From NCBI GenBank assembly GCA_002389055.1, contig DGNT01000010.1, forward strand, positions 1 through 41,618: DNA of 41,618 nucleotides. Reading direction: 5' to 3'. The notes under the pieces are model-generated. The model had not been told where the DNA came from, searched no databases, and was given only the letters and a program-made list of their open reading frames with translations. Each line of letters begins with the position of its first letter. Position 1 is the first letter of the stretch. The stretch is from Alcanivorax sp. UBA4485. Lineage in GTDB: Bacteria > Pseudomonadota > Gammaproteobacteria > Pseudomonadales > Alcanivoracaceae. Below are positions 39,938 to 41,618 of this stretch, in pieces. A program made the translations under genes and the position numbers.

Positions 39938-41416
39938 TTAATAGCCGCCGCTGTCCAATGTCTCCGGCAAGTCAGCACTCACGCCACCGCGGGCGGCCGC
40001 CTGGCCCTTGCTCATCAGTTCCTCGACCGTCATCGACTCCCCATTGAGAGTGACCTTGCCCTGCTCCAGCGTCAGGCGGGTACGCAACCGGCCATTCTGC
40101 TGGCGCAGCCAGCCACTGCTTTGGTAATCCACCAGGCCGGCGCGCAGACCGGGCGGCAGCAGCGCGGCGGCGGCGTCGAAATCAACACTCAGGTCCGCCA
40201 GCCGGGCCAATGCCACGGGCGGCAGCATCTGCAGTTCCGCGAAACTCGGGTTGAGCCCGTCCAGGCCGTTGTAGTCGAGGGCGCTGTCCAGGGTGAGCTG
40301 ACGCTCGCCGGCGCCGTCCACCACCACCTTCAAGGTCATGCCGGTGCGTTCGGGGTGCAGCAGCTGGGTGCTCATCACGGTGATCATTTCTTCCCCCAGC
40401 ACGGCCATACGCTCCGCCTTCTCCTGCATCGCGGCGGAGTCACCGTCGCCGCTCATCGCCTGCATCATCATTTCCATCTGCAGCTTGTCCAACTCCTGGG
40501 AGATGCGCTGCACGCGGATGGTGGCGGCACGGTCGAAGCCGTGCCAGTCGACGCCCAGCCAGGCGCTGTCGACGCGCTCCGGCACCTGATCACCGCTCAG
40601 TGCGTCCAGCCACAGGCCGCTATCGCCGCTCAGGGTGTCGCCGTCTTCCCGGGTGCGGGTCCGCAGGGTCACGTTGCCCGCCACCTGTTCGCGACCACCG
40701 GCGCTGACACTGAGGCCGTTGGCCGCCATGGTCATGTCGATCAGCGGCAGCACGTCGCCGAGCATGGCCTTGAGGCGGACTTCCGCCTCCAGCTCGGGCA
40801 GCACCAGGGCGCCCTGCGGGCCAGCCACGCGCAGATCACGGGCACGCATAAAGAAATCGCCGAGCTTGGCGGCGGGGTCGTCGATACGACCGTCCATGCG
40901 CAACTCCGCCAGCGAAGCACTCAAGGCCGGGCTTTCGAACTGGAACGGCGACACCTGCACACGCAAATCCACGCCGCCGTCAAAGGTATACCAGCTGTGA
41001 CCGATCACCGGCGGCTGGCCGGCGAACAGGCCGTCGACCATCTGTTTTATTTCCGGCGGCAGCGCGCTCAGGTCCAGTTCGCTGCGCGCGTAGGCGAGCC
41101 CCAACGACGGGCCGTCCGGGCCAAACAACAGCGGCCCGTAACGAACCTCGGCGCGATCACAAAGCTTGCCTGAATAGGCCTGCAGCATGGCCATATCCGG
41201 CGGCAACCGGTCGAACACCAGGCAAATACGCGAGTTAGCACCCAAAAGCCCCTTGTCGTACTCGGCGATTTCCAGCCGCACCATGTCGGAGCCGGGTATG
41301 ATCTCCTGGGCGGCCACCTGGGCCCGCACCGTGTCTTCCACCTTATTGCCGATCAGATAGCCGGCGGCCAACCAAAGCCCGCCCAGAACCAGGACGGCGA
41401 GAAGCAGTTTTTTCAT
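39938..41416 (-). CDS. DUF945 (YdgA-like) envelope protein
   Basis: A 492-residue protein with an uncleaved-looking N-terminal signal/anchor (LLLAVLVLGGLWLAAGYLIG) followed by a long beta-rich region, as in YdgA proteins. Recognisable features are GNKVEDTVRAQVAA just after the anchor and repeated amphipathic strands later (TLDSALDYNGLDGLNPSFAE). It probably faces the periplasm. Function is not established for the family. The remaining 200 bp of the window hold no gene; a TATAGT hexamer on the minus strand about 60 bp upstream could be its -10, without a good -35. Confidence 0.88.
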   Translation of the reverse strand: MKKLLLAVLVLGGLWLAAGYLIGNKVEDTVRAQVAAQEIIPGSDMVRLEIAEYDKGLLGANSRICLVFDRLPPDMAMLQAYSGKLCDRAEVRYGPLLFGPDGPSLGLAYARSELDLSALPPEIKQMVDGLFAGQPPVIGHSWYTFDGGVDLRVQVSPFQFESPALSASLAELRMDGRIDDPAAKLGDFFMRARDLRVAGPQGALVLPELEAEVRLKAMLGDVLPLIDMTMAANGLSVSAGGREQVAGNVTLRTRTREDGDTLSGDSGLWLDALSGDQVPERVDSAWLGVDWHGFDRAATIRVQRISQELDKLQMEMMMQAMSGDGDSAAMQEKAERMAVLGEEMITVMSTQLLHPERTGMTLKVVVDGAGERQLTLDSALDYNGLDGLNPSFAELQMLPPVALARLADLSVDFDAAAALLPPGLRAGLVDYQSSGWLRQQNGRLRTRLTLEQGKVTLNGESMTVEELMSKGQAAARGGVSADLPETLDSGGY

Positions 41417-41618
41417 TTTTCCCCCACAATATTATTGTTCCGGCCGGCAGCCGGTACCCCCAGCCGCTAACTATAGCGGTATCGCCGGGAAATTTTTACC
41501 GTCGGGTTGGCCCATAAAAAAGGTTTCTCACGCTTTAGCGGGAACGCTCTCTCCAGCCGGGGCGCATGTCTGTGTTCTGCAAAGGTCCGGACGGTGTTAT
41601 GACCCGTGGCGGTTCCGC

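Overview
The window looks like a chromosomal segment of a high-GC, aerobic to micro-aerobic gammaproteobacterium. The gene set (cbb3 oxidase, a DmdC-type acyl-CoA dehydrogenase, YcaC-type hydrolase, DUF945 and Rnk-like proteins) would fit a marine oil-degrader-like lineage such as the Alcanivoracaceae, but that placement is inference from gene content only. I see no rRNA, tRNA, CRISPR array, transposase or phage gene. Coding density is high and the long antisense open frames are GC shadows.

Layout. 0.2-4.7 kb: a PilZ protein with a decayed HD-GYP domain, a CBS-containing ClC chloride transporter, and a LysR regulator. 4.8-10.8 kb: one tightly packed plus-strand operon with NADPH sulfite reductase (cysJ, cysI), three small DsrE/Tus-like proteins of which only the middle one has cysteines, a nitronate monooxygenase and a DUF488 protein, closed by a clear terminator. 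10.8-14 kb: a lysine-rich 26-residue microprotein translationally coupled to a GreA/Rnk-like protein, NADP-glutamate dehydrogenase, a truncated and frameshifted argC remnant, and a second Rnk-like gene whose Shine-Dalgarno can be sequestered by its leader. 14-15.7 kb: a GntR regulator with a palindromic operator and an SBF-type transporter.

15.6-25.2 kb is a respiratory and nitrogen-oxide block. On the minus strand nirK (copper nitrite reductase with an extra N-terminal cupredoxin) is followed by ccoN-O-Q-P-H-I-S, joined mostly by 4-bp overlaps. Divergent from nirK are nnrS and a lone sdhB. A 27-bp palindrome with perfect 12-bp arms lies in the nirK/nnrS intergenic region and probably controls both directions.

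25.3-30.5 kb: an ACAD-like/SDR pair, a lipoprotein type-B carboxylesterase, a NeuD-like acyltransferase and a phosphopantetheinyl transferase. The last 22 codons plus terminator of the NeuD-like gene are duplicated on the far side of the carboxylesterase gene, which suggests that gene was inserted or the locus rearranged. 30.5-35.9 kb: a two-gene lipoprotein operon headed by a ~1,500-residue protein that joins a phosphodiester glycosidase to a purple-acid-phosphatase-type enzyme. A Pho-box-like set of direct repeats lies upstream. I think this is the most interesting unit in the window: a candidate surface phosphate-scavenging system. 35.9-41.4 kb: DmdC-type acyl-CoA dehydrogenase, YbaN, LysR, a divergent YcaC-like hydrolase and a DUF945 protein.
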